From assembly GCF_001653235.2 (NCBI RefSeq), contig NW_019154046.1, positions 372,001 through 436,000 on the forward strand: a stretch of DNA of 64,000 nucleotides, in the 5' to 3' direction. The notes under the pieces are model-generated. The model ran no database searches, was not told the DNA's origin, and worked only from the letters and a program-made list of their open reading frames with translations. This document shows positions 32,723 through 42,783 of the stretch, one piece after another. This stretch comes from Pochonia chlamydosporia 170. Lineage: Eukaryota; Ascomycota; Sordariomycetes; Hypocreales; Clavicipitaceae. Made by a program: the position numbers and the translations under genes. Within the stretch, counting starts at the first letter, position 1, and each line of letters starts with the position of its first letter.

Positions 32723-34888
32723 CTAGACGCCCTTGGCGATGTGTGGAGATGAGGGCTTTAAGCGCTTCTGAATCGGTGTATGAAAGGAATTTTCTGGCAA
32801 GAGTGGTGCTGCGTCATTCGGAAGAGGAGAACGGCTGTAGTCCTCTTGAGCCATGAGCGGGGAGTAGCTGGCTGACGGCGTAGCTCGGGGCGTGGCTGTC
32901 TGGGAATGCATGCTTTTTCTCTTCTTGCCACTTTGAGACGTATTCTTATCGTTTCCGATAGTCTGACTAGCCTTGCATCTTGACGGGCGCCCAATGCTCT
33001 TATAACCGTTTTTGGAGCGCAGGGCTGCAAGCTTGGGGTCATGATAGAAGTTGTGCATGATATTGGAATAATTAAATTTCGCCCCATGCTCCAGAATAAG
33101 CTCATGCAAACGATGGCGAAGCCATTCCACTGGGGAGATGTCGAGCGTATATTTAGCCAGCTCGCCAAGCGTTTCGCACATCCGGAATAACGTATCATAA
33201 GCGGTGATGATCCCTTTTCCTGTCTGCGTGTACTGTTTCGACAAAAGCTGATAGGGGCTAATCTCACCGTCTTGCAGGAACTCCAGAACTTTCATGCCCC
33301 GATTGACCTGGCGTCCGTTGTGAAACTTGGAAGAGCCACCTTCGCCCTTTGCCTTTCTCTCTAAAGAGTCGGCATATTTTCCTCGCCATAGCTCAACTTG
33401 AGGTTCAATAAGCGATCGCACACGAGGCCAACACGGATCCCAATAAGGATGGGCTTCGTCAATCTTAACAAGAGGGACGCCTTCAACGCACTCTGGGTAG
33501 ACGTACACGGTGCCATTGTGTCTAAGAACCAAATTGCTTCTTGTGATCTCGTCAGATGACGGAAGCTGACGTCCCATGGGCTGCGGAGGATTTTCAGCTG
33601 ATTGCACAGATGGGGTTGGAATATCTCGAGAGGGCGGCCTGCTTCGAAAATTTATCGGTGTGAAGCCACTTGGCGTGGCATAGTTCGAACTAATAAGTGC
33701 ATGCTCTCGGCTTTCTGTTGAGGTTGGCATCCGAACTGGCTCAGGTAGGATAGGGCTTCCGTTCAATGAGCCTGACGATCGCGCCAGTTCTGCCTCGCGG
33801 CTTTCATATGGTCGAATATTTTGATCAGATTGATTCACTGGTGGCACTCGAAATGCCGATGGCTCTGTTTCCTTACCGGCACTGTGAGATTGCATCTGCC
33901 TGTGCCTCGTTTCTCTGGTATTAGCAGATTTATTGGACAGCGGCATATGACAGCCTTGGCGATTCCATTCACAGTTGCCACACTTTTGAAATAGCGGCCC
34001 CCCCAAAACAATGCAGTCGGCAAAGGCACCTTGGTTTTTATCACAGGAGTGACATTGCCACTGTTGAATTTCTCCTGTAGCTTGAATCATGCAAGCAAGC
34101 CACTTAACTCCCTTGGCTTCGGAGCGATCATATATGGCAGACAAGTGATCTGAGGTGAACTTGCGGCCTCGGCGTATTTTGACCTGTCGTTCTATGGGCA
34201 TCTCTTGAATAGCTTCAACCCATTGATTCCATATATCGATCTTCTCTACAGGACCAATCAAATGGCCATCCGCATCGACAACATGGACAAGGACGTTAGA
34301 CGACCTGGTGAGTCGTGGAAGTGGTGCGGACCTGGGAGGAGTTAGGACCTGTATTGTTCTCGCTGCTTTGTCGGCTTGTTGTAGAGCTTCAGCCCGGGCT
34401 GCATCATAACCCTGGTCCTGACCACGACGGGACCGCGTAGTGTTCCTAAGCACTTCGCGTAAATGGTCCCGGTCTCCTCCAGAAACTCTACTTGGATCCT
34501 CTCCTCGTTTGATCCTAAAGAATCTTTCCATATTGTTAGCGGTTTTCTTGCGCTCCTCCAGTCTTTCGCGTTCGCTTTGGCGGCAATTTTGTTCCAGATT
34601 ATCCAATTTCGCGACTCTGTCGTTACATTCTTCGACAACTTGAGCAAGCTCCTCCTTGACTTGTGTAAGCTCCTTAAAAAGGCGCTCTTGTCTCTCTGTG
34701 AGTTGTGCTCGCTTCGTGGTTAAGATATCCAGATCGGCTCTCGTCTCCAATTCCCTCACTTTATATCTTTGCTCCGACTCTTGATTTTGGACATCGTTCT
34801 CATTGTCAAACTTGTACCAAAATTTCCGTTCCGTTTCACACCAAACCAACCGTTGTTCCTCAGCGGGAAGCACATCAACCACTTCCAT
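32723..34888 (-). CDS. DUF3716-type Cys-rich nuclear protein
   Basis: An uninterrupted 721-codon frame with no intron. The N-terminal ~150 residues are charged and heptad-like (ERQERLFKELTQVKEELAQ), predicting a coiled coil. Mid-protein is a conserved block (GVKWLACMIQATGEIQQWQC, CDKNQGAFADC, CGNCEWNRQGC) whose C-x2-C...C...C-x2-C...C layout matches the fungal DUF3716 zinc-binding-like domain. A Pro/Ser-rich linker leads to a second folded-looking region (YWDPCWPRVRSLIEPQ, WLRHRLHELILEHG). The tail has basic motifs (SGKKRKS, IQKRLKP) that look like NLSs. The function is unknown. The family is expanded in accessory regions of some ascomycetes. The open frame suggests it is under selection or recent. 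Confidence 0.72.
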   Translation of the reverse strand: MEVVDVLPAEEQRLVWCETERKFWYKFDNENDVQNQESEQRYKVRELETRADLDILTTKRAQLTERQERLFKELTQVKEELAQVVEECNDRVAKLDNLEQNCRQSERERLEERKKTANNMERFFRIKRGEDPSRVSGGDRDHLREVLRNTTRSRRGQDQGYDAARAEALQQADKAARTIQVLTPPRSAPLPRLTRSSNVLVHVVDADGHLIGPVEKIDIWNQWVEAIQEMPIERQVKIRRGRKFTSDHLSAIYDRSEAKGVKWLACMIQATGEIQQWQCHSCDKNQGAFADCIVLGGPLFQKCGNCEWNRQGCHMPLSNKSANTRETRHRQMQSHSAGKETEPSAFRVPPVNQSDQNIRPYESREAELARSSGSLNGSPILPEPVRMPTSTESREHALISSNYATPSGFTPINFRSRPPSRDIPTPSVQSAENPPQPMGRQLPSSDEITRSNLVLRHNGTVYVYPECVEGVPLVKIDEAHPYWDPCWPRVRSLIEPQVELWRGKYADSLERKAKGEGGSSKFHNGRQVNRGMKVLEFLQDGEISPYQLLSKQYTQTGKGIITAYDTLFRMCETLGELAKYTLDISPVEWLRHRLHELILEHGAKFNYSNIMHNFYHDPKLAALRSKNGYKSIGRPSRCKASQTIGNDKNTSQSGKKRKSMHSQTATPRATPSASYSPLMAQEDYSRSPLPNDAAPLLPENSFHTPIQKRLKPSSPHIAKGV

Positions 34889-36149
34889 TTTGGTTCAGGC
34901 AGAAACGCAGTTCGCTCCAAACTTGGACAGTATTGTTTGATGCCTTCTCTGTTCCTGCGCGGCACAAACCTCAGCTCGGGGTGTGAATTTCGGCCAGCTG
35001 CTCCACGTTGACCTCCGTCCTCACGACGGCTCTCACATGGCAACCTGCGGCGGGCAAAGTCACTGGGCTCTACTGGGTACGAAGGAGTCGAGCGGAAACA
35101 GAAGCTGGTCGAAGTCCCCTCGAGACGCGTCGGCGAGGTGCTCGTTCTGACGCTTGAGCAAGTAAACGGGAACGCAACATCGATGTGACCAACACGACCA
35201 AGGGAATGACAACTTGCAACCAAGAGAGAAGTGGAAACGACGAGGTCGATGGAGCGAAGGAGAGGTCGAGCATAAGGGGGGAATGAAGAGAGTTGGGTAC
35301 GGTGGTGGTCTTGTTGAATTTCTTTAAAGTAGCGGGAATTGGAAAGTGGGTTGCGGGGCCGCTCCTTACCCATGCAGGCTGGCCGTCGAAACGGCAGCCA
35401 ATTTGCGACTTGACAATACGCCACCATAGGCGCTTGCTCAAAACATTCTGTCGCGCTGTGCAAGGACATCTTGAATGGCAGCAATTAGCTCTGCAATGGA
35501 ATATGAACTCTCCAAAGGTCTTTCATTGTGCTGTCAGTGGCATGATAGGCAGTGTTCCTAATAGGCGGTCCGTCAGAGGATGTCGAGGGGAAGTGCTTGG
35601 CCCGCTAGGGATCTCCCTACGGGCGTAATAAAAACCTGTATCTGTATTGGCCGCCGTCCTCTCAGGGATGCTGACGGCATGTTCCCTTGCTCTCACTGCA
35701 AGTCCTACCTCCATGCCAAACACTTGACGCGCCATCTCCTTCGCCGTGCACAGCAAGAAGAATACTAAAAAGAGATATTATTCACTTGTTTAACACTTCA
35801 CGAATCGAACCCACCCCGCCCCCGCCCCCCGCTCTCTTTTTTGTGCGTGTGTTGGTTGGCACCTAGCGGCGCGGTTTTTGTTGCTGGCATACACCACGGA
35901 GATGAATTGGTAGCTGATGCGCAAGTGGCTGTCTCCTACATACAATCTGTAGAGAGCTTGAACGCCAGAAAGCTCTCTTATTTTCATTCGGCTGTGCCCC
36001 AACATCAAGTGCGCTCCGCCTTCAAGATCGCACAGGGATCCATTGACTATATTAACCGTCAGTATTTAATTGTTCCCTGTTTAGTGTCATTTGCCCTTTG
36101 ATCCGACTCAGTCATCCGCAAGCGTGAGTTTTAGAGACATGCTCGTGGC
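34889..36149. other. upstream/intergenic; one doubtful ORF
   Basis: This contains the upstream region of the DUF3716 gene, Arg-rich overlapping ORFs that look like chance, a C-rich tract (CCACCCCGCCCCCGCCCCCC, about 35811-35830) and a + ORF at 35841-36101 whose middle (ELVADAQVAVSYIQSVESLN) is protein-like but unidentified. Confidence 0.3.
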
Positions 36150-36586
36150 ACTTTCGCTTCGCGTTAGGGGCGACCCTCTGTGAGGCACATTTTGATACTG
36201 TCTCTATGAGCTGATTCTGCTGCAAGGGTTTTGATAGATACTCATCCATTTGTGCTTGAAACATTTCTCGCGGTCATCCATCATGGCGTGCGCAGTCAAA
36301 GCTATAATTGGAGTCCTAGTGACAACACCCGTACTCTGTTCATATTGGCGGATGTTAGCAGTGGCCTCAAAGCCTCCCTATAAGAACGTTAGCACTTCCA
36401 GTAACGAGTAACGAAGCTGCCAGTCATTACCATAATGGGCATTTGAATATCCATAAGAATCACGTCAAATGGTCTAATTTTAACAATTTCAACAGCTTCC
36501 CGGCCATTGCCGACAACCGTCACCACGTGGTTATATTTTTCAAGCATCTTGACCGCCAACCTTTGATTTACCATGTTATAGCACAC
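36150..36586 (-). pseudogene. receiver-domain fragment of a Nik1/Os-1-like hybrid histidine kinase
   Basis: Residues VNQRLAVKMLEKYNHVVTVV and FDVILMDIQMPIM are the phosphoacceptor half of a response-regulator receiver, with the Asp in LMDIQMP intact. A 53-nt intron (36430-36378, donor GTAATG, branch GCTAACG, acceptor TATAG) joins it in frame to [17 protein letters not shown] and [18 protein letters not shown] 1-nt shift then breaks the end, whose other frame still reads [18 protein letters not shown]. The sequence is closest in pattern to group III hybrid kinases. The HAMP repeats and kinase domain are absent, and the fragment abuts the permease gene 3' end. Confidence 0.7.
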
Positions 36587-36628
36587 AACTTATCGCGACA
36601 TACACAATGGGGAGTATATATATTGCTA

Positions 36629-38526
36629 TTAGCACATAAACTTGTAAAGCCTCTTCCATCTAGGCATTAATGCGCGCTCCTGCTTTTCTTTCGCTAATAG
36701 AGTCGGTAAATTTAAACTTCGCCGTCCAGTGTCAATATCCATCTCACGAATCCTCACTATTTGTGTCTTGTAGACAACCTTGTGCAAGATGTACAAGAGT
36801 AAGATGACGGGCAGACTCATATACCCAAGAAAAAATTCTTTAGCCACTTCACGGGCTGACATAGTGTCCCAACCAATAGGGAAGGCTGCAACCCAGAACT
36901 GAGCACATAGAGCTAGAATATTAAGACTTAGACCAAGATAAGAGCCTGCTATACCAGCTTGGGATGTGAAAGGTATTACCCCAACGCAACGGCCATGATA
37001 GGCCCAGGCACGGCGGAAACGAATATGACAGAGAGTAATAGTACCCCAGACTAGTAGCGTTGATAGTCCAGAAATCGCGACAAGCCAGTTTAGAATGTTT
37101 TTCCGACCCTGATCCTGTACATCGGCAAGATAGGCCAGAAGACCAACCGTAGCGGCCAAGGCAATGGCGACCAACGGTCGGCCAGCCTTGTCCACATATC
37201 CCAGCAGTTTTGGTGCCTGGTTTAGGTTTGCCAGGGCGGCAAGTGTTCGTGAGGAACCAAAGATGGCCGAGTTACCTACTGATAAGACTGACACAAGGAT
37301 AACGGCGTTCATTACCGAAGGGAGGACTTGTATTTCCGCCATCTCAATTGCTATTACAAAGGGAGAGGCTCTTGCGTCCACACTACTATTAGCATCTAGT
37401 AGACGTGGATTATCGTGCGGGACTAATAAGCCCACGAGCGTAAGGGCTGCGACGTAGAAAATCGTAATTCGCCAGAACACCTGCTTGATAGCAGCGGGAA
37501 TGGATTTTCGCGGGTTGGCTGTTTCAGCAGCAGCTAGGCCAATAAGCTCCGTTCCGCTATAGGCAAAAGCCGCAGTCGCAAATACACTACACAGTCCTCC
37601 AAGCCCATTATTAAATGCGCCAGGGTCACGCCAGAACTCGCCGCCGATATAACCGCGATCTGGAGTTCCCGCACAATTCAAAACAATTCCAAGTAATCTA
37701 CAACACAAATTAGCCTAAATACATCTATATGTAATAAAGGGAGATTGCTAAAAGGGGGCCGGATATTTTCCCTACATAAATCCAATAACAGCAATAACTT
37801 TGATAATGGAGAAGAAGGATTCGGCTTCGCCATATCCCTTAATGCCGAAGAGGTTAATAAATATAATTGCAACTAGAAACACGGTTACAAATATAGCACT
37901 CGGTGGTTTGCCAGTCCAGTAGCGAATAGTTAAAGATGCCGCAATGATCTCAATTGGCAGAGTGATAAGCCATTGTAGCGCGTAACTATGAATTGTTATG
38001 TTAGTAAAAGCGTAAATTTATCTCTAGATAGTACGTACGTCCAGCCCATAGCAAATCCCCATGAAGGATCCAAAAACCGTGTTGCCCACGAGGAAAATGA
38101 TCCACTAATAGGAAAGATGACTGCTAGCTCACCAAGCGCCTGACATGTGCAAAACAGCATTACGCCAACAACGGAGAAGGCTATTAGCAGAGAGGCGGGA
38201 CCTCCGGCTTGTAGTGCTCTTCCAGATGCCACGAATAACCCCGTGCCTATCGCCCCCCCAATGGCAATCATTTGTAAATGCCGTCCCTTAAGTTTCCGCG
38301 CCAGTCCCGTGTCTGCTGACTGGGCCGTTGCCGCGCCAAGATCGTAGTAAGAAAAGCTGGCCCATCCCCACCCTCGTGCAACGTTTGTCACGCTAGTGAC
38401 GCTGTTGACAATGGTGAGGCCAGTGTCCTGGTAAAGATGCCTATTAGCATCACTAGGTCTAAAGCTGTCCAGGGAAAACCTCTTTAAGCGTCGTTGATGC
38501 TGCAATTCGGGGCGTCCGTCCGGCAT
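36629..38526 (-). CDS. amino-acid permease (YAT family)
   Basis: Three exons (38526-38039, 37985-37776, 37697-36629) give about 588 aa. Introns are 53 and 78 nt with GTACGT and GTAGGG donors. A Met 23 codons upstream (38595) is an alternative start. The fungal amino-acid permease signature is complete: RHLQMIAIGGAIGTGLFVAS at TM1, ALGELAVIFP, FAYSGTELIGLAAAE, NPRKSIPAAIKQVFWRI, GNSAIFGSSRTLAALA, GRPLVAIA, and about 12 hydrophobic helices. The cytosolic tail is basic. It would import amino acids by H+ symport at the plasma membrane. No inactivating change was seen, so it is probably functional. Confidence 0.88.
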
Positions 38527-40700
38527 GCTGTACGAAATGATAGTGACCTGGGGCAAGCTTTGACCTGCTTGGGCAGTCCAGAGTATCGAGATCAATCTTT
38601 CAGTGCCGCATCACAGCGACAACTTATGCCGCTATCAAAATCGAATCTGACCATCACCTCGTATAGCGCTGTTTCGGCGGTTCTCGCTGCCGGGGATTAC
38701 TTGGGAATGGTCTTGGTATTGTTGCCACTGGTAAGGCGATTAATTGCATAATTGATAGGATCAATAGATGTTGTGGTTGAAGTGAGACTGGCAACGTCTT
38801 TGGGGAGGAAATTGGGGTATGCTAAACAACCTGGAAATCCTTCATCTTTCTTGGGCTAAAGTAAGGAGTCAAAGTGGCTGAAGGCTGCTGGAGCTAGGGG
38901 AATAGTTGGTCCGTTTTGTGCGAGTTGTAACATTGAAACTCGGCATGTCCGATGGTAAAAGAGAGATGACGGTAAGTGTCTCAGGTCGGTATTGGCCCGA
39001 TGTCTAATGGCAGGGAAATAGCGTGAAGCCGCTGGCTGTCCAAGGCGCCACAAGACGGCAAAATCCACAATAGTAGTTTTTGGTGGCGGCTGACGGGTAG
39101 GTATGAAAGCTATCAGACTAAAATGTGACACCACAATATTGCGATTTAATTAGGCTCACATCCTGCGACAAATACGGCCTAGTTGGAAATTACTTGCAGC
39201 TCTTTTTAAGGGGCGGCCGTGGGGCCATCTGGAAAGCAGAACCCTGCCAAGCTGTAAGTTTTGAAATTGTTGCTAGAAATGGCATAAACGGCGGCAGCCG
39301 TTACATGGGCACCGCTCTGAGTATTTGGGCACCTGGTGGTACATAACTTTCTACTATTCCCACCATCAATGCCGTGGGGAAAACTATGGAAGTAAAAGTG
39401 TTCAAACATTGAAAATAAATAAACAATCGCCTGTGCGATCAGAATGTTTTTATTTCTTACTTGCTTTATTTTCTGTTCAGTTGTGGCAAAAATACGGTGT
39501 CTGGTTTTGTACCCTGTGCAGGTGTGCCATTGCTGAGATTCGCGAGCTGGCGCACCTAGGGCAGTACATATGTTGACGAGCCGAACCGGGTAGAAAGTTA
39601 TGTACCTCTGTGTGCCAGTAACTGTCACGTTATGAGAGTCATAGTTAGCCAGATTTAATATCGTGGCGCACAGGTAATTACTGATGATGAATTTATTGTT
39701 GTTCTTGTTCGTTGTCCTTCTCTTGGCAGAGGGATTCACGTCATTTATCTGAGTTCAGAAGCATAACTACCAGCCTTCTGATAAACTTCCAGGTGGTTGG
39801 CCAGCCTCTCATCTCCTAATATCTATGATTTTATGACATCTAGCAATTACTCCAAGTCTGCTTGTTCAATTAACAGAGGCAGTTTTATCCGACACCAGCT
39901 GCCCCGATTCTCTTCTTATCATCCCGTTTTGACCCTGTTACTCCGGCTCGAGCAGCTCGCAAAATGGCTTCCCGTCATCCCGGAGCGCAAGTTGTACAGG
40001 AAATCGTGGGCCATGCCGCCTCAGCCGCAGAATACAGTCCATGTATGCGGCATATTATTGATGAATACATGGAAACCGTCAAACTTCCATCTGAGCACTT
40101 TATTACCTAGTCACAGATTTGATGACCCAGAGCCGTCAGACACGCGTAAACTAGAGGATTGGGCCATTCCAGTTTGTTGGGTGCAACCCAGCGCAAGCAT
40201 CTGCCCGGGCTGTGCCCCAGTGAGTCATGACTATGATGGACCTCTGTTGCTTTCGCCCTGTTGGATAGGTGCCACTCTCTCTGCATGGGCCGGACCTCGT
40301 GTGGATGAGCCTCCTCATTTTCCCTCTGCTGTTGCAATCCATACCTATGGAGCAACATCCCTTCTAATATCAAATTAGATAAGGTGAAAAAGCTGTGTCA
40401 CCTTGTCAGCGGTGGTGATACTTCTGTCACTCGATAATCAACATGCTCACAATGCAAGGAATGCGAATGCTTCAAGAGCGTGCTTCCGTGCTTCCGGGAG
40501 CACGAACCGCCTGTTCAATAGGGCCAGCGAGTGATCGCGGATCACTCAATGAAATTTATTGCGATATGTATTACGAATTGATCACAGATTGGTGTGAGGG
40601 AATAATGTAACTGAATGTCCAGTTTGAAACATCGTGTAAATAGCTGCAGTCAGAGTTCTCTTTCTCTCCTGCAGAATAGACAACATAATCTTCAATACGT
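38527..40700. other. intergenic, low coding potential
   Basis: A short + reading from ATG 39964 (about 48 codons: GAQVVQEIVGHAASAAEY, DEYMETVKLPSEHFIT) looks protein-like and ends at a TAG near 40109. It may be a relic or micro-ORF. The 193-codon ORF in another frame (39797-40378) is probably its shadow. Confidence 0.3.
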
Positions 40701-41240
40701 TTAGCTTGCAATACTTCTGACCGTATTGGTGAACGCTATAGATCCAACAGATACTCTCCCAGCATCAACAGCGTCAAGTTGTAAATACGAAGTGTTCGCG
40801 ATGATAGTCGGCTTGACCCTGGCGCTACCGGCTTGTAACATCGATTTGATTCTGTCAGAAACTGCGATTTTAATCTCTTTGCTGTGATTGTTGACATCGA
40901 CTAGAATCCTGTTCGCTTGTGGCATGTATCGTCCAATGCTATAAAATAGCTCGCAACCCTTGGCCAAATAATCTCCTGTTGGGTCGAGAAGATTGTTCTC
41001 TAGCAGCAAATGTTTGACCGCAATCTCGTATGTATGCAAGAGCCAATAGTCCTGTCGCGCTGCGAACACTGCGTTGTATTCTCTCAGTATCCAAATAAGG
41101 GACTCTGAGACCGACTTGCTAGTTCTCATATCTACCAAGCCATAACTGCATAAAAGCCTTGTAGTCTTATCGAAATCCAACTTACTTCTTGTAATAGCAG
41201 CTCCTAAGGGTCGACCAACTCCGGCTCCCATCCGATTCAA
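40701..41240 (-). CDS. unassigned ORF, possibly a regulator C-terminus
   Basis: This 179-codon frame overlaps the last 59 nt of the Pth11-like gene in another frame on the same strand. It is helical with a clear fold-like pattern (TRLLCSYGLVDMRTSKSV, YWLLHTYEIAVKHLLLE, ELFYSIGRYMPQANRIL). This recalls the extreme C-terminus of some fungal transcription factors, but no DNA-binding domain is nearby. It could be a truncated gene joined to the receptor gene by rearrangement. The start codon is uncertain. Confidence 0.35.
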   Translation of the reverse strand: MNRMGAGVGRPLGAAITRSKLDFDKTTRLLCSYGLVDMRTSKSVSESLIWILREYNAVFAARQDYWLLHTYEIAVKHLLLENNLLDPTGDYLAKGCELFYSIGRYMPQANRILVDVNNHSKEIKIAVSDRIKSMLQAGSARVKPTIIANTSYLQLDAVDAGRVSVGSIAFTNTVRSIAS

Positions 41241-42783
41241 TTCTTGCCGTGGTATTCAAAGTGCCGTGCCATATTGTTTGCATGTCTGTATCTTCCCATA
41301 GACCCTCGCTGGAGATAACACTAAACTCGTTTCTTTGCCATATTTGCAACATAGGGCGCGGTTTCGACAACCTTATGGCAAAGTTCACTGCTGTTTCCGA
41401 CGAGCCCGGCCTACCATGCCAAACACCACTATCACTGTTGTGCTCAGACTCCTTGGGCTTTTGCATTCTGCTACCGACGAGAAGACCAAACGCGCTAGAG
41501 GTGAACATTTTGCGCGGCAAAGCGTAGCAGTGCGGCAGGTTGATAACAATCATTGCCGTGCTCGCTTCACGGACGTACCAGTATATCCAGAGAATACTTT
41601 CAGGGTGAGCAAAGCAGTAGTATCTGTTGAGTACGGAGGCAAGAATCTGCAGAAAAGGATTGTTAGGATTCTTTGAGATTGATGTTAGAAACAGCATTAC
41701 TTGCAACAAATATACCCAAGCCAAATATACCACAAGTAATTGCCTTCCTAACAAATCAAGTCAGCTAGCCCAGTGTGACTTAAAGTTGAGGCAAATATTT
41801 CTTGCGTCATACTGCTTTAACGGTAACCGGGACTTCAAGAGCAATGGTATAGGAATTAGAAGCATTAGAAGGTCTGACGAAATATTAAACGCAAAAGACA
41901 TAATCAGATGCTGTTGAGAGGTCGTGCAGCCGGCTAGCAATAATGTCTACAAGTTAGTAATATTGCCTTTTCGAATTCTTAAATTGGCGTAAATATACCT
42001 GAGTTTTCTGTAAATACTCGAAAATAGTTTTGAAACGGATGACACCAGACCCCCAAAAAGAAGGCCTCGGTAACGACCCATCCTATCACCACGTAGGCGA
42101 GCAGTAGCTTAACTTGTAACTGTCGCTTCAGGCCAGATCTATTCCCCAAAGCCAGTTAGCATGCTCATGCAGATCTTTTAAATATTGGCAGCTCTCTACG
42201 GTTCCTCACGTTAATTTGAGAAACAATAGACACATGCAGACCTTGCCTAGCATTTGCAACACAACCATAGACTCCTCAATCGTAAAAGTAATTTTGCTCC
42301 CGTAAACGCGATCGTTAATCTCGGCTTCCCCCATGCCTTCGGTGCCCGTTGGCGGCAGAATATTGGTGTAAGGATGTTGCTCTTGGATGTTGACCCATAC
42401 TATCATGTTAGTGTAGAAACCCTGTTATGAATGTGAGTGTGGAAAAATAGCTAATAGTCAAGGCAGAAGTCTCAGCATAGCAGAAATACAAGGAACCTCA
42501 AAGAAGGGCCGTGTGCAAACTAATTGAAAGGTGATACATGGAGTACTCTTACAAATGCGAGAACCATCACATAATCTTCAAATTCCAGGCTTCGAACGCC
42601 CCCTAATCGAATGGAACGGGATGCACTATTATCTTGTCAGTATTACTGCAGTTTTGCGGTTGGATAGCATCGTCCTTATGGTGGTCAGGTTAGTGCTTTT
42701 TTTGTAACTTACAATCGACAAAGCACAAGTAGGCTAGCAAAGCTATACCATATCCAAGACTCGATCTGTCGCGAGCTAGGCAT
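41182..42783 (-). CDS. Pth11/SAT4-like (fungal rhodopsin-domain) membrane protein
   Basis: Seven exons on - (42783-42713, 42625-42553, 42421-42210, 42138-41999, 41933-41813, 41747-41705, 41646-41182) give about 374 aa with every junction in frame. The start MPSSRQIESWIWYSF is typical of one subgroup. Family hallmarks are GGVRSLEFEDYVMVLAF, an extracellular loop, YGSKITFTIEESMVV, GWVVTEAFFLGVWCHP, HLIMSFAFNISSDLLMLLIP, KAITCGIFGLGIF, ILASVLNRYY and WIYWYVREASTAMIVINLP. It is probably a plasma-membrane sensor or GPCR-like protein. The intron at 41704-41647 uses a GC-AG pair (GCAAGT donor). The last exon may be altered downstream of PRPMLQIWQ. Confidence 0.8.

Noticed and set aside
34756..35484. 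242-codon minus-strand ORF overlapping the DUF3716 start
   Set aside because: It covers the other gene's N-terminus in a different frame, is Ser/Arg-rich and lacks any domain.
39797..40378. 193-codon + ORF as a gene
   Set aside because: Composition (many Ser, Pro, Trp, His without pattern) and overlap with a better short frame argue against it.
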